This document shows, piece after piece, positions 27,924-37,678 of a stretch of DNA of 64,000 nt. The stretch's first letter is position 1. Each line of letters starts with the position of its first letter. A model generated the notes under the pieces. The model ran no database searches and was not told the origin of the DNA. It saw nothing but the letters and a program-made list of their open reading frames with translations. The translations under genes were made by a program, and so were the position numbers. Source of the stretch: Paenibacillus sp. FSL H8-0548 (GTDB lineage Bacteria; Bacillota; Bacilli; Paenibacillales; Paenibacillaceae); assembly GCF_038630985.1 (NCBI RefSeq), contig NZ_CP152049.1, positions 2,065,501 to 2,129,500 of the forward strand, read 5' to 3'.

Positions 27924-29017
27924 AGCCAAGTCTCTCCAGCCTTCAAGCTGTGGCGATCGTCGTGAATACGATTTTACCCACTGGTTTTTTGTTGCTCCCG
28001 AGCTACATTATTCAAATATCAAAGCAGGATGGATGGATATCGCTGCTGCTGAGCGTCGCTGCTGCGCTATTTTTCGCTTTTGCGATTGGGAGTATAGCTC
28101 GCCAAAATGATCAATCGTCACTGCTGGCCTGGCTGGAAGTCCGATTTGGCAAAGTGATAACGACAGTAATTGGACTGTTTTTATGCGGTTATTACTTAAT
28201 AGTGGCGGCTACAACTATGAGATTTTTTTCTAATTTTTTGTCCGAGCAGATGCTGTATTCTACGCCTCTATTCATGCTGGCTGCAATTATTGCGCTAGTG
28301 GGTATCTATATGAGTTCGCAGGGGATTCCCACGCTCGGAAATGTTCATTTTATTGTGCTGGTGCTGGTCTTGATCTTTATGGGAATAAACGCTTTTCTAC
28401 TATGGAAGCAATTTGATATTAAGCAGTTTCTGCCGATGTTTGAAGCGACGCTAGTTCATCATCTAGCAGCTGGCATTCTTCCTATAAGCTGGCTGTCGGA
28501 AATATCCGTACTGCTGCTGTTTGTTCCCTTCTTGAAGAATAAGGAAGCTGCAGTAAAAATTGCGGTGTGGGGCACATTGATCTCCGGTATATTGATTACT
28601 TTAATTACAGCGGTCACTTTAGCGGTATTCGGGAAGACAATAATAAGTATATTTACTTATCCTGCATTTGAAATGGTCAGTACGGTAGAGTTCGGAAACT
28701 TTGTGGAACGTGTTGATGTGCTGCTGCTCTCAGCGTGGATGGCTTCTATGTTTGCGAAGGTGTCGGTGTTCATGTTCTGTTTCTTCCATCTCGTTACGCA
28801 AACCTTTAAAGTCACATCACATATGAGCTTATACATTGCCGGCGGTTTGCTCATCATGGCGACGTCGTTGTACTCTTGGCCAAGCAATATACTGATGGTT
28901 AGATATAGCTATACAACGCTTAACTTCTTTCTTTTGTTTAGTAATTACGGTATTTGCTTGTTTATTTGGTGCGGTCTTCTGTTCACGCGTCATAAAGGAA
29001 AAACGGAGGGGGCGTAG
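27920..29017 (+). CDS. GerAB-family spore germination permease (second B subunit)
   Basis: Protein of 365 residues with a GTG start overlapping the A-subunit stop (GTGA). It has about ten membrane segments and the typical N-terminus SLSSLQAVAIVVNTILPTGFLLLPS followed by QDGWISLLLSV. It belongs to the same APC-type family as the first gene of the operon but differs clearly in sequence, so it is not a recent duplicate. In classical ger operons this place after A is that of the B subunit, so this is the canonical one. It ends three bases before the C-subunit gene. Confidence 0.92.
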   Translation: MKPSLSSLQAVAIVVNTILPTGFLLLPSYIIQISKQDGWISLLLSVAAALFFAFAIGSIARQNDQSSLLAWLEVRFGKVITTVIGLFLCGYYLIVAATTMRFFSNFLSEQMLYSTPLFMLAAIIALVGIYMSSQGIPTLGNVHFIVLVLVLIFMGINAFLLWKQFDIKQFLPMFEATLVHHLAAGILPISWLSEISVLLLFVPFLKNKEAAVKIAVWGTLISGILITLITAVTLAVFGKTIISIFTYPAFEMVSTVEFGNFVERVDVLLLSAWMASMFAKVSVFMFCFFHLVTQTFKVTSHMSLYIAGGLLIMATSLYSWPSNILMVRYSYTTLNFFLLFSNYGICLFIWCGLLFTRHKGKTEGA

Positions 29018-29019
29018 GT

Positions 29020-30243
29020 ATGAAATGGGAAATTACAGCTCTGAAAATAATGCTAATTCTGTTGTGCTCCGCCTCTCTATCAGGCTGCTGGAACAGAATT
29101 GAGCTTGATGAGCTTGCCATTACATCCGCAACCTCGATTGATCGGAAGGGGGACGATTGGGTCGTCTCCTTTCAAGTTGTTATTCCCTCCTCCATTTCCT
29201 CGGGAATTGGGATAACGGGCGGAGGCGCAGGCGCGCCTATAAATGTCTATTCTACTGTTGGCAAAACAATAAGGGACGCGAACTCCAAAAGTTTTTTCGA
29301 GAGTCCTCGAAAGCTTTATTTTGCTCATAACAGAGTCATCATTGTTAGTGAGGAAACAGCTAGACGCGGTATGAACCCGATTTTTGACGTCTATTTGCGT
29401 AATTCGGACGCTCGGGAAACGGTCAATGTATTGGTTACGCCAGGAAGCTCGCGAAAGATATTGGAGCAGATGATGCAGCTTCGTAAAATTTCGGGTGATG
29501 CGATAAGGGAAATCAATATGTTAGAGGCGGAGGAAGCGTCTGTGCTTCCGGTGGTGAAGATGTATCAGCTAGCGATGAATCTTACGAGTGATTCTGCGAG
29601 TGCATTGCTTCCGGAAGTTTTTATTGCAGGAAATTCGGATGCCTCCTCTTTGAAAGTGTTTGAGAGCACGACGTTGCCGGCAAAAGTGAAATTAGGCAGG
29701 GTAGCTGTACTCAAGAAGGATAGAATGGTTGGCTGGCTATCCCGCGAAGAAGCGCTTGGTGTAGCTTTTATTAAAAATGATGTCAAAAAAACGACCTTAA
29801 CCTTTGGTTGCCCGAACGACAGCACTAAGCATGTAACTGCATTGCTAGATACATCCAGAACCAAGCTTATTCCAACGTTAAAGGATGGGAAAATTAGCGT
29901 GAAGGTTGATATTAAAGGCAAAACAGAATTGACACAGTCGGATTGTTCTGCTGTCGATTACTATAAGCCGGAGGTTATATCTGAGCTGGAGAAGGCAGCA
30001 GAGCAGGATATCATTCGATATACAGAAGCGGGCTGGAAGGCGGTTCAAAGGCTGAATACAGATGCGGTTGGCTTTGCGGACTTGGCGCATCGCAAGTATC
30101 GCAAGCAATGGCAAACATGGAAGCAGGATTGGGATGCCGTATTTTCGGAAATTGAAATTAAAGTAGCCGCGGACATTAAAATGTCTAACGTGGGTCTTGC
30201 CAATCAACCGATAAATATGAAAAAAATACAGGAAAGTCAATAG
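29020..30243 (+). CDS. Ger(x)C-family spore germination lipoprotein (C subunit)
   Basis: Protein of 407 residues. It has a lipoprotein signal with lipobox SLSGC (Cys near residue 23) followed by WNRIELDELAITSATSID, the almost invariant start of mature GerC proteins. The conserved SPRKLYFAHNRVIIVSEETA segment lies near residue 92-111. The lipid-anchored C subunit sits on the outer face of the inner spore membrane and is needed for receptor function. GGAGGGGG lies just upstream of the ATG, within the end of the preceding gene. Confidence 0.95.
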   Translation: MKWEITALKIMLILLCSASLSGCWNRIELDELAITSATSIDRKGDDWVVSFQVVIPSSISSGIGITGGGAGAPINVYSTVGKTIRDANSKSFFESPRKLYFAHNRVIIVSEETARRGMNPIFDVYLRNSDARETVNVLVTPGSSRKILEQMMQLRKISGDAIREINMLEAEEASVLPVVKMYQLAMNLTSDSASALLPEVFIAGNSDASSLKVFESTTLPAKVKLGRVAVLKKDRMVGWLSREEALGVAFIKNDVKKTTLTFGCPNDSTKHVTALLDTSRTKLIPTLKDGKISVKVDIKGKTELTQSDCSAVDYYKPEVISELEKAAEQDIIRYTEAGWKAVQRLNTDAVGFADLAHRKYRKQWQTWKQDWDAVFSEIEIKVAADIKMSNVGLANQPINMKKIQESQ

Positions 30244-30256
30244 CAGGGGGTGCGGC

Positions 30257-30499
30257 TTGAATTTCACAATGGTGGCCATCGCATTGGCGCTGATCGGGTC
30301 TTTATGGCTTGGGATGAAGCCGTTATTGAAAAAAGGTCAGCTTCGGTCAAGTATTCTCTATGCTGTAATGGTGGTTTGGTCGTTTTATATAGCTGTATCC
30401 AATTATTTTGACTGGTCAACCTATTCTTTGATTTCACTGGTCAGCTTTTTATTCGCACCAATCAATCGTTTCATTAACCTAATAAGCTTTCTGGATTAA
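30257..30499 (+). CDS. Small two-helix membrane protein at the end of the ger operon (D-subunit-like)
   Basis: Protein of 80 residues starting with TTG 30257 behind AGGGGGTG. Two hydrophobic segments are visible: FTMVAIALALIGSLWLGM and SSILYAVMVVWSFYIAV, then a third less hydrophobic stretch near the C-terminus. Some Bacillus ger operons end in a small two-helix 'D' protein that modulates receptor function; position, size and topology fit that group. It starts 13 bases after the C-subunit stop. Function here is inferred. Confidence 0.78.
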   Translation: MNFTMVAIALALIGSLWLGMKPLLKKGQLRSSILYAVMVVWSFYIAVSNYFDWSTYSLISLVSFLFAPINRFINLISFLD

Positions 30500-30645
30500 C
30501 GGATTTGCTTCATGAAAAATAACCGCGATAACGGTTATTACCGGTTTATAGAGGCAATACTATCAAGTATGCATGCTTATTACGGATAGGTTGCTTATTT
30601 AAATTACGGCTATTGCCGTTTACGCTTGAAAGGAGCGAGTTGCTA

Positions 30646-32349
30646 ATGAATTTTAGCGTTATATTGATGTTGATTCAAGTGTTTTTTGCTGTTGTAATTG
30701 GCTTGTATTTCTGGAATTTGCTGCGCAATCAGAAGACGAACCGCTCTGCTGTCGATCGTGAGTCTCGTAAGGAGATGGACAAGCTTCGCAAGCTGAGAAG
30801 CATATCGCTCACTAAGCCGCTCGCCGAGAAAACTAGGCCGCAGTCGATGCAGGACATCGTAGGGCAGCTTGATGGACTGCGTGCGCTCAAGGCGGCACTG
30901 TGCAGTGCAAACCCTCAGCATGTTATCATATATGGTCCTCCGGGCGTAGGGAAGACTGCAGCGGCTCGTGTCGTGCTGGAGGAGGCAAAAAAAAATCCGA
31001 CCTCTCCGTTTTTGCCGGAAGCCAAATTTACGGAAATCGATGCAACTACTGCACGTTTTGACGAGCGAGGGATAGCTGATCCGCTTATCGGATCGGTCCA
31101 TGATCCCATTTATCAGGGCGCTGGCGCCATGGGAGTGGCTGGCATACCTCAACCTAAGGCAGGTGCTGTGACAAAAGCGCACGGCGGTATTTTATTTATC
31201 GATGAAATCGGGGAATTGCATCCGGTACAGATGAATAAATTGTTAAAGGTGCTGGAGGATCGCAAAGTGTTTCTCGAGAGCGCCTATTATAATTCGGAGG
31301 ACGCCAATATTCCGGTGTATATTCATGATATTTTTCAAAATGGCTTGCCTGCCGATTTTCGGCTGGTCGGAGCAACGACACGTTCACCGCAGGAAATTCC
31401 GCCTGCCATCCGTTCACGCTGCATGGAGGTGTTTTTCCGTCCCTTGCTTGCAGTGGAAATTGGTTTAGTAGCAGAAAATGCGGTCAAAAAAATTGGTTTT
31501 GCACCATGTCCAGAGGCGATTGAGGTTGTCAAACGATATGCGACCAATGGTCGTGAGGCGGTAAATGTCATTCAACTCTCTGCTGGTGTTGCTTTATCAG
31601 AAAAGCGTGATACGATAACTGCTGGCGACATCGAGTGGGTTGTAAATAGCAGTCAAATTCCGCCCCGTCCTGACCGCAAGGTACCGGAGGCTCCGCAAAT
31701 TGGTTTCGTGAACGGACTTGCCGTGTATGGGCCCAATATGGGAACGCTGCTCGAAATTGAAGTGAGCGCCATCCCTGCTGCTGTCGGGAAAGGCCAATTT
31801 ACGATTACTGGCGTTGTGGATGAGGAAGAGCTGGGCGGTGGTTCACGGACGCTAAGAAGGAAGAGCATGGCCAAGGGTTCTGTAGAAAATGTGCTGACTG
31901 TATTAAGACGTGTAGGCCTGAATACGCAGGACTTTGATTTGCATATCAACTTTCCTGGCGGTACACCGATTGATGGTCCTTCTGCCGGCATTGCTATGGC
32001 AACAGCGATCACCTCGGCAATTAAAGGCATACCCATTGACAATACGCTGGCGATGACCGGCGAAGTGGGTATTCATGGGAACGTAAAGCCTGTGGGCGGC
32101 GTATTAGCTAAGGTAGAGGCTGCTTTCCAAGCGGGTGCGAAGACTGTTATTATACCTAGAGAGAACTGGCAGGCGATCTTCGCTGATTTAGAAGGCCTCA
32201 AGGTAATTCCGGTTGAGAAGGTAGAGGAAGTGTTTAAATATGTGTTTCCAGGGGAAGAAGTGTCCCGCGTTCATATGGAAGCGCCATTTGGAACCGATCT
32301 TTTTATCGCTTCTGCCGTTCCATATTTGCAGGCTGATTCCGTAGAATGA
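30646..32349 (+). CDS. lonB: ATP-dependent protease LonB
   Basis: Protein of 567 residues. LonB is the sporulation-linked, membrane-tethered Lon-type protease of Bacillota (552 residues in B. subtilis). One N-terminal membrane helix (about residues 5-25), Walker [11 protein letters not shown] near residue 105, Walker B ILFIDEIGEL near 185, and the Lon proteolytic domain at the C-terminus with catalytic Ser in PIDGPSAGIAMA and Lys in the VGGVLAKVEAA segment. ATG 30646 is preferred (AGGAG 10 bases upstream); in-frame TTG 30640 is possible. It precedes lonA, the same order as in B. subtilis. Confidence 0.95.
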   Translation: MNFSVILMLIQVFFAVVIGLYFWNLLRNQKTNRSAVDRESRKEMDKLRKLRSISLTKPLAEKTRPQSMQDIVGQLDGLRALKAALCSANPQHVIIYGPPGVGKTAAARVVLEEAKKNPTSPFLPEAKFTEIDATTARFDERGIADPLIGSVHDPIYQGAGAMGVAGIPQPKAGAVTKAHGGILFIDEIGELHPVQMNKLLKVLEDRKVFLESAYYNSEDANIPVYIHDIFQNGLPADFRLVGATTRSPQEIPPAIRSRCMEVFFRPLLAVEIGLVAENAVKKIGFAPCPEAIEVVKRYATNGREAVNVIQLSAGVALSEKRDTITAGDIEWVVNSSQIPPRPDRKVPEAPQIGFVNGLAVYGPNMGTLLEIEVSAIPAAVGKGQFTITGVVDEEELGGGSRTLRRKSMAKGSVENVLTVLRRVGLNTQDFDLHINFPGGTPIDGPSAGIAMATAITSAIKGIPIDNTLAMTGEVGIHGNVKPVGGVLAKVEAAFQAGAKTVIIPRENWQAIFADLEGLKVIPVEKVEEVFKYVFPGEEVSRVHMEAPFGTDLFIASAVPYLQADSVE

Positions 32350-32386
32350 TAAACTAGGGTAGATGTTAACATTTGGAGGTGCTGGT

Positions 32387-34756
32387 GTGGGACCTAATAA
32401 ATCGAAAGGTCGTCGGCTGCCCTTGCTTCCGCTTAGAGGGCTGCTCGTTTATCCCAGCATGGTGCTGCACCTTGATGTGGGTAGGGACAAATCGGTTCGG
32501 GCGCTAGAGCGCGCGATGGTCGAAGATCATATGATATTGCTTTGTTCACAGTCTGAGGTGAATATTGAGGAGCCGACAGAGGAAGATATTTATAAAGTTG
32601 GCACCATCGCAAAGGTAAGACAGATGCTGAAGCTGCCTAATGGCACCATCCGCGTGCTGGTGGAGGGCGTTAGTCGCGCAGAAATTTTGAGCTATTTGCC
32701 TAATGATGAGTTTTATGAAGTGTCAGTAAAGGAATTGCCGGAGCAGGAAACGGATGCTCCTGAGGTTGATGCGCTTATGCGTTCTGTACTCAGTCAATTT
32801 GAGCATTATATTTCATTGTCCAAAAAGGTCACACCGGAAACCTATGCGGCTGTGTCAGATATCGATGAGCCAGGACGGCTTGCAGATGTGATTACCAGCC
32901 ATTTGTCGCTCAAAATCAAAGATAAGCAGGATATTCTTGAAACCGTCGAGGTTGGTGAACGACTGGAGAGACTGCTCGATATTTTGAATAATGAGCGCGA
33001 GGTGCTTGAGCTTGAGCGCAAAATAAACCAACGCGTCAAGAAGCAAATGGAAAAAACGCAGAAGGAATATTATTTGCGGGAGCAAATGAAAGCGATCCAG
33101 AAGGAGCTTGGTGAGAAGGAAGGCCGCGCCGGCGAGGTAGAAGAGTTAAGAGCGCAGCTGGCTGAAGCAGGCGTGCCTGAGCTGGTAAAGGAAAAGCTCG
33201 AGAAAGAAATCGATCGTCTTGAGAAAATGCCTTCAACTTCAGCAGAGGGTGGTGTTATTCGCAACTATATCGACTGGCTGCTATCTTTGCCATGGAATAA
33301 GACGACGAATGACGACTTAAGCCTCAGCAAGGCGGAAGCGATTCTTAACGATGATCATTACGGCCTGGAGAAACCGAAGGAGCGGGTGCTGGAATATTTG
33401 GCAGTGCAGCAGCTCGTCAAGCAATTGAAGGGACCTATTCTCTGCTTGGTTGGGCCTCCAGGAGTCGGGAAGACGTCGCTTGCGCGTTCGATTGCCAAGT
33501 CGCTCGGCCGTAAATTTGTTCGTATTTCACTCGGGGGCGTTCGTGATGAAGCTGAAATTCGAGGTCATCGTCGGACTTACGTAGGTGCAATGCCGGGCAG
33601 AATTATTCAGGGGATGAAGACGGCTGGCTCTTTGAACCCTGTATTTCTTCTTGATGAAATTGATAAAATGGCCCAGGACTTCCGTGGAGATCCGGCATCG
33701 GCGCTGTTAGAGGTGCTCGATCCGGAGCAAAACAATACGTTCAGCGATCATTTTGTCGAGGTTCCTTTCGATTTGTCCAACGTAATGTTCGTAACGACTG
33801 CCAACGCGATGCACAATATTCCTCGTCCGCTCCTTGATCGGATGGAGGTATTGTACATTCCTGGTTATACGGAGCTTGAGAAGCTGCAAATCGGTAAAAG
33901 ATATTTGCTGCCGAAGCAGAAGAGAGAGCACGGCTTGACCGAGGAGCAGCTTAACGTTTCAGAAGAAGTGCTGCTGCAGCTCGTCAGGGAGTATACTAGG
34001 GAGTCAGGCGTTCGGAATTTGGAGCAGCAAATTGCGGCGGTATGCCGGAAGGCAGCGAAACACTTTGTCTCGCAGGAGCAGCAGGAAACGGTGGAGCCGC
34101 TGCTTTTAACTAGTGAGAAGCTTCAGGAGTTTCTAGGACCTGCGAAGTTCCGACATGGCCTTGCTGAGAGTGAAAACCAGATCGGTGCAGTTACGGGACT
34201 CGCATGGACTGAGGTGGGCGGCGATACGTTAGTTATCGAAGTAACGATAATGCCGGGTAGCGGAAAGCTAACGTTAACTGGTAAACTAGGTGATGTCATG
34301 AAGGAATCCGCTCAAGCAGCATTCAGCTATACGCGCTCGAGGGCAATTGAGCTCGGTGTTGACCCCGGCTTCCACGAGAAAAACGATATTCATATTCATA
34401 TTCCCGAGGGCGCAATACCGAAGGACGGACCATCGGCTGGCATTACCATTGCAACAGCGCTTATTTCTGCTCTTACGAACCGCTATGTGAACAAGGAAGT
34501 AGCGATGACTGGAGAAATAACACTTAGAGGACGAGTGCTGCCGATCGGCGGTTTGAAGGAAAAATCGCTCGCCGCGCATCGTGCAGGTATTCGTACCATA
34601 CTGTTGCCGAAAGACAATGAACGGGATCTACGGGATATTCCCGATAGCGTACGTAATGAAATGCGATTTTTTCCTGTCAGTCATATGGATGAAGTGCTGC
34701 AGCATGCGTTGCTTCCGATTCAAACGGAGGAGAAGGCAGGTACATCGATATTATGA
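32387..34756 (+). CDS. lonA: ATP-dependent protease LonA
   Basis: Protein of 789 residues from GTG 32387. Classic cytosolic Lon, which degrades misfolded and regulatory proteins. N-terminal substrate-binding domain ([19 protein letters not shown]), coiled coil ([19 protein letters not shown]), Walker [10 protein letters not shown] near residue 350, Walker [11 protein letters not shown], and the C-terminal Ser-Lys protease with [14 protein letters not shown] and [13 protein letters not shown] 32387 is chosen because GGAGGTG lies 5-6 bases upstream; a reading from 32363 would begin upstream of that site. Stop overlaps the next start (ATGA). Confidence 0.97.
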   Translation: MGPNKSKGRRLPLLPLRGLLVYPSMVLHLDVGRDKSVRALERAMVEDHMILLCSQSEVNIEEPTEEDIYKVGTIAKVRQMLKLPNGTIRVLVEGVSRAEILSYLPNDEFYEVSVKELPEQETDAPEVDALMRSVLSQFEHYISLSKKVTPETYAAVSDIDEPGRLADVITSHLSLKIKDKQDILETVEVGERLERLLDILNNEREVLELERKINQRVKKQMEKTQKEYYLREQMKAIQKELGEKEGRAGEVEELRAQLAEAGVPELVKEKLEKEIDRLEKMPSTSAEGGVIRNYIDWLLSLPWNKTTNDDLSLSKAEAILNDDHYGLEKPKERVLEYLAVQQLVKQLKGPILCLVGPPGVGKTSLARSIAKSLGRKFVRISLGGVRDEAEIRGHRRTYVGAMPGRIIQGMKTAGSLNPVFLLDEIDKMAQDFRGDPASALLEVLDPEQNNTFSDHFVEVPFDLSNVMFVTTANAMHNIPRPLLDRMEVLYIPGYTELEKLQIGKRYLLPKQKREHGLTEEQLNVSEEVLLQLVREYTRESGVRNLEQQIAAVCRKAAKHFVSQEQQETVEPLLLTSEKLQEFLGPAKFRHGLAESENQIGAVTGLAWTEVGGDTLVIEVTIMPGSGKLTLTGKLGDVMKESAQAAFSYTRSRAIELGVDPGFHEKNDIHIHIPEGAIPKDGPSAGITIATALISALTNRYVNKEVAMTGEITLRGRVLPIGGLKEKSLAAHRAGIRTILLPKDNERDLRDIPDSVRNEMRFFPVSHMDEVLQHALLPIQTEEKAGTSIL

Positions 34757-35340
34757 AAATTACAGATACTCAGTTTGTCATCAGTGCAGTTAAGCCTCAT
34801 CAATACCCAGAGGACGGCTTGCCAGAGATTGCTCTGGCAGGACGTTCGAATGTTGGAAAATCTTCATTGATTAATAAACTGATTTTACGCAAAAACTTAG
34901 CAAGAACAAGCTCGCAGCCAGGCAAGACGCAGCAGCTTAACTACTACCGCGTCAACGATCTCATTTATTTAGTAGACTTTCCAGGCTATGGCTATGCTAA
35001 GGTGTCTAAGACGCAGCGTGTCCAATTTGGTGAGATGATCGAGCGTTATCTTCGCGATCGCAAACCTCTCAAGCTGCAGCTGCTCATTATCGACATTCGC
35101 CATGAGCCCTCGGAGCAGGATCAGCAAATGTACAAATGGCTCAAGCATTACGATATTCCAACCTGTATCGTTGTGACGAAGGCGGACAAAATTCCAAAGA
35201 CCAAATGGGACAAGCATATTAAAATGATTAAGACGACGCTAGAGACTAATTCGCGCGATACCGTCGTATTATTTTCCTCTGAATCAGGGCTTGGGCGCGA
35301 GCAGCTTTGGGAGGTTATTACCGAGGCTATAGCTACATGA
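34753..35340 (+). CDS. ysxC: Ribosome biogenesis GTPase YsxC/EngB
   Basis: Protein of 195 residues. Essential GTPase for assembly of the large ribosomal subunit. G1 [11 protein letters not shown] near residue 30, G3 DFPGYG near 76, G4 TKAD near 142, and G5 SSESG near 175 are visible. Overlaps the lonA stop by four bases, so it is translationally coupled with lonA, as in B. subtilis. Confidence 0.97.
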   Translation: MKITDTQFVISAVKPHQYPEDGLPEIALAGRSNVGKSSLINKLILRKNLARTSSQPGKTQQLNYYRVNDLIYLVDFPGYGYAKVSKTQRVQFGEMIERYLRDRKPLKLQLLIIDIRHEPSEQDQQMYKWLKHYDIPTCIVVTKADKIPKTKWDKHIKMIKTTLETNSRDTVVLFSSESGLGREQLWEVITEAIAT

Positions 35341-35529
35341 GGTAGCTAGTGCAGGAAAAAGCAGAGGATACAGTGTAAAAGTCGGTGTTCCTCGTGAATT
35401 TTTCCGTTATATTGTGGAATATGCGAGAATATCGAGGATGGAGAGCAGGAATAAAGTGCTCGGATCACGTATAATATATTTAAGCAACAAGACCAAAGCG
35501 TGCAAGTTCAAAGAATTGAGGAGATTTTT

Positions 35530-36120
35530 ATGGCTAAGCGGCTAGCCACAGAGTATGTAAATGCCAAACTGCAGTTGACGAATGAAGAGATGGCTGAGTT
35601 TATCCGTTTATTTGAAGAGCAGCAAATTCACCTTCAGGTGTTAGTGCTCGATAACGGAAATCAGGAGCTCGTTCTCGAAGATGTGGCAGGGAGGGAAGAA
35701 GTCCGACTGACCTTTGAACGTCAAAACCAATATTATGTTTGCGTAATGTCTTGCCGTCTTGTGCAACCGAGGCTGACCAATGCCATGCGAAAAGCAATAT
35801 CTGCTTTCCGCGGCAACGCGATCGTCAACCGAATCTACAGTCATTATACGATGATCTATCATTATAAGAATGGTTCCGTCCACCAAATTGTTGAAAGCTC
35901 CAAGACGGGCGACCGTGTCGTATTTGAGTTTAAGGATACACTCGGTCAACTGGAGAGAGTGTTCCGCAGTCGTTTAATTGAACGTGAGATTGGCTTGCTT
36001 GGCAGTGCGGTTAACGAACTGCTTGATCTTCGCAATCAAACATCAGATGCTGTGGAAATTAGCAAAATCGATGAGCGATTATCGGATTTGACGCACAAGC
36101 TTTTCGTTCTTGAAGCTTAA
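35530..36120 (+). CDS. Conserved protein of unknown function between ysxC and the hem region
   Basis: Protein of 196 residues starting at ATG 35530 (GAGGAG 6 bases upstream). A TATAAT lies at 35470-35475, without a clear -35. The sequence starts MAKRLATEYVNAKLQLT, continues with beta-type segments (EQQIHLQVLVLDNGNQELVL) and a central RIYSHYTMIYHYKNGSVHQI, and ends in helices with a Leu-rich coiled-coil pattern (FRSRLIEREIGLLGSAVNEL). No signal peptide or membrane helix. I do not recognise a domain with known function. Own terminator. Confidence 0.8.
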   Translation: MAKRLATEYVNAKLQLTNEEMAEFIRLFEEQQIHLQVLVLDNGNQELVLEDVAGREEVRLTFERQNQYYVCVMSCRLVQPRLTNAMRKAISAFRGNAIVNRIYSHYTMIYHYKNGSVHQIVESSKTGDRVVFEFKDTLGQLERVFRSRLIEREIGLLGSAVNELLDLRNQTSDAVEISKIDERLSDLTHKLFVLEA

Positions 36121-36144
36121 TTGAGAATGAGAATAGAAATGATT

Positions 36145-36177
36145 AAAGGAGCCGCAGCAGCGGCTCCTTTTTTTTTC
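36145..36177 (+). terminator. Terminator after the 196-residue gene
   Basis: Perfect stem AGGAGCCGC/GCGGCTCCT around AGCA, followed by nine or more T. Confidence 0.93.
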
Positions 36178-36249
36178 TGTATAGGAAACTATGCATTCCC
36201 TGAAGCTGTTGATAACGATGCTGCACCAGCAGCCGGAGAGCGGATAACG

Positions 36250-36440
36250 AAAGCTAACGGAAACCAGGGACGCTAAAGTTCCATTTTTGGTTAGCTTCAC
36301 ATTTTAACGGAAGAGGGAGACGCTATTCCGCAGAAATGAAGCGAGATCCGGCATGCAGGGTACAAATAGAGGCCTGTGTTTCCGTTAGAATCTTAAAATG
36401 AACAATAAAGGCGATTTAGCGGCTGTGGTTTCCGTTAGAA
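36250..36440. repeat. Degenerate intergenic repeats with TAACGGAA core
   Basis: CTAACGGAAACCAGGGACGC (36254) and TTAACGGAAGAGGGAGACGC (36304) form one pair 50 bp apart; TTTCCGTTAGAA occurs at 36379 and 36429, again 50 bp apart, in inverted orientation. The gap 36178-36574 holds no other recognisable feature than these. Confidence 0.6.
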
Positions 36441-36574
36441 GTGTGAGCTGATGTGTCTGTGATTTCCAATTACCTGTAAGGGTGATTTTGTTCTTTTGAG
36501 AATAGTGCAACAAATTGGACTGATTTGCTGTTAGTTATAACAAGGCAGAGAAACTAGACACCGTAAGGAGATGG

Positions 36575-37243
36575 ATGATGATGGAGCATGCTAAACGATT
36601 CAAGTATTTCGCAATCGGAATATCCTTTGCGATTGCTTTATCTTTGACGGCCTGCAGCAATGAGGAGGCGGACGTAACGCCGCCAGCATCGGAGACAGTG
36701 CAGCCAAGCCATTCGCCAAGCACAGAGCCTCCTGGGGCTCCTGAAGCTACTGCTGAGCCTAGCAAGGGGGCAGAGAATACTGCGGGAGACCCAGCGAGCG
36801 CCCCCGATGAAGTCAGCCAATTGATTAGCTCGATTTATAAGCTGTCGAAGGAAGGCAAGGTAGCAGGCAGTGATTATGCCGCGCATACCGCACTTTTTGA
36901 TGAGATAGAGAAGAAGTGGGGGAAAGCTGATTCGAATGAGTCGGCGGGCAAAGGGATATACGCAACGTACGAAGATAGAGGAATTACGTTCGGGTACAAC
37001 AAAGGGATGATTGTGTTTGATGTAAGATCCTACGCAGACGAGCTTCAGTCCATTACACTGAAGGAACTAGAGATCGCTTTAGGCTCTGCGGATGAAATAT
37101 TGGCAAATGGCACGGATGATATTTTCACCTATCAAGTGAGCGAGCAATATAAGCTGAAGTTTGTCATTCCTAAGGCAACGGGCAAGGTTGATCACATCTC
37201 TGTCTATAGCGATGCTGACGCTAAAAATAATATGGCTGGGTAA
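36575..37243 (+). CDS. YjgB/DUF4309-family lipoprotein
   Basis: Protein of 222 residues. The N-terminal signal with lipobox SLTAC (Cys near residue 26) marks a lipoprotein; a Pro/Ser/Thr/Glu-rich spacer (about 33-72) follows. The C-terminal domain matches DUF4309: LISSIYKLSKEGKVAGSDYA, IEKKWGKADSNESAGKGIYA, VFDVRSYADELQSITLKEL and LKFVIPKATGKVDHISVY. Members are exported proteins of unknown role in Bacillus and Paenibacillus. Several ATG codons follow AAGGAG; the exact start among 36575, 36578 and 36581 is open. Confidence 0.88.
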   Translation: MMMEHAKRFKYFAIGISFAIALSLTACSNEEADVTPPASETVQPSHSPSTEPPGAPEATAEPSKGAENTAGDPASAPDEVSQLISSIYKLSKEGKVAGSDYAAHTALFDEIEKKWGKADSNESAGKGIYATYEDRGITFGYNKGMIVFDVRSYADELQSITLKELEIALGSADEILANGTDDIFTYQVSEQYKLKFVIPKATGKVDHISVYSDADAKNNMAG

Positions 37244-37321
37244 GTAAAGGCGCTGTTACAGGATAAGCTTACCTGTCATAAATTAAAGACGGAGCTAAAT
37301 TTTATGGCAAATGACCATTAA

Positions 37322-37540
37322 CAAGGTGAAACGGCTGTCGCCATCCATATGGCGGTGGCGCGTTTCATTCCGGAGAAATATAGAGAAAGCGTGGCGAAGT
37401 GATATGCTTTCCTATATTTCAAGGTGAAACGGCTGTCGCCATCCATATGGCGTTGGCGCGTTTCATTCCGGAGAAATATAGAGAAAGCATGGCGAAGTGA
37501 TATGCTTTCCTATATTTCAAGGTGAAACGGCTGTTGCCGT
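37322..37540 (+). repeat. Tandem array of the 98-bp two-hairpin intergenic repeat
   Basis: Units start at 37322, 37420 and 37518, exactly 98 bp apart; the first two are full length and the third is cut after about 25 bp. Each unit has a first hairpin (GAAACGGCTGTCGCCAT against ATATGGCGGTGGCGCGTTTC) and a second hairpin (AAATATAG-GAAAGC against GCTTTCCTATATTT with loop GGCGAAGTGAT). A third copy lies inverted at 9861-9962. The bases 37244-37321 and 37541-37660 around the array show nothing further apart from an AT-rich stem near 37617-37659. Confidence 0.9.
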
Positions 37541-37678
37541 TCTTATCTATTCACAAGAATTATCTCGCAATAATATAGGCGGATTATAAATGTGAAACGT
37601 ATAATTTCCTAGTATAAAAAAAATAACTGTTGCAATTATCTCGGATAGATGTTATTTTTATTCTCGTTGAAAACATTG

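Noticed and set aside
32363..32386. Upstream ATG start for lonA
   Set aside because: It lies before the GGAGGTG ribosome binding site; GTG 32387 has the right spacing.
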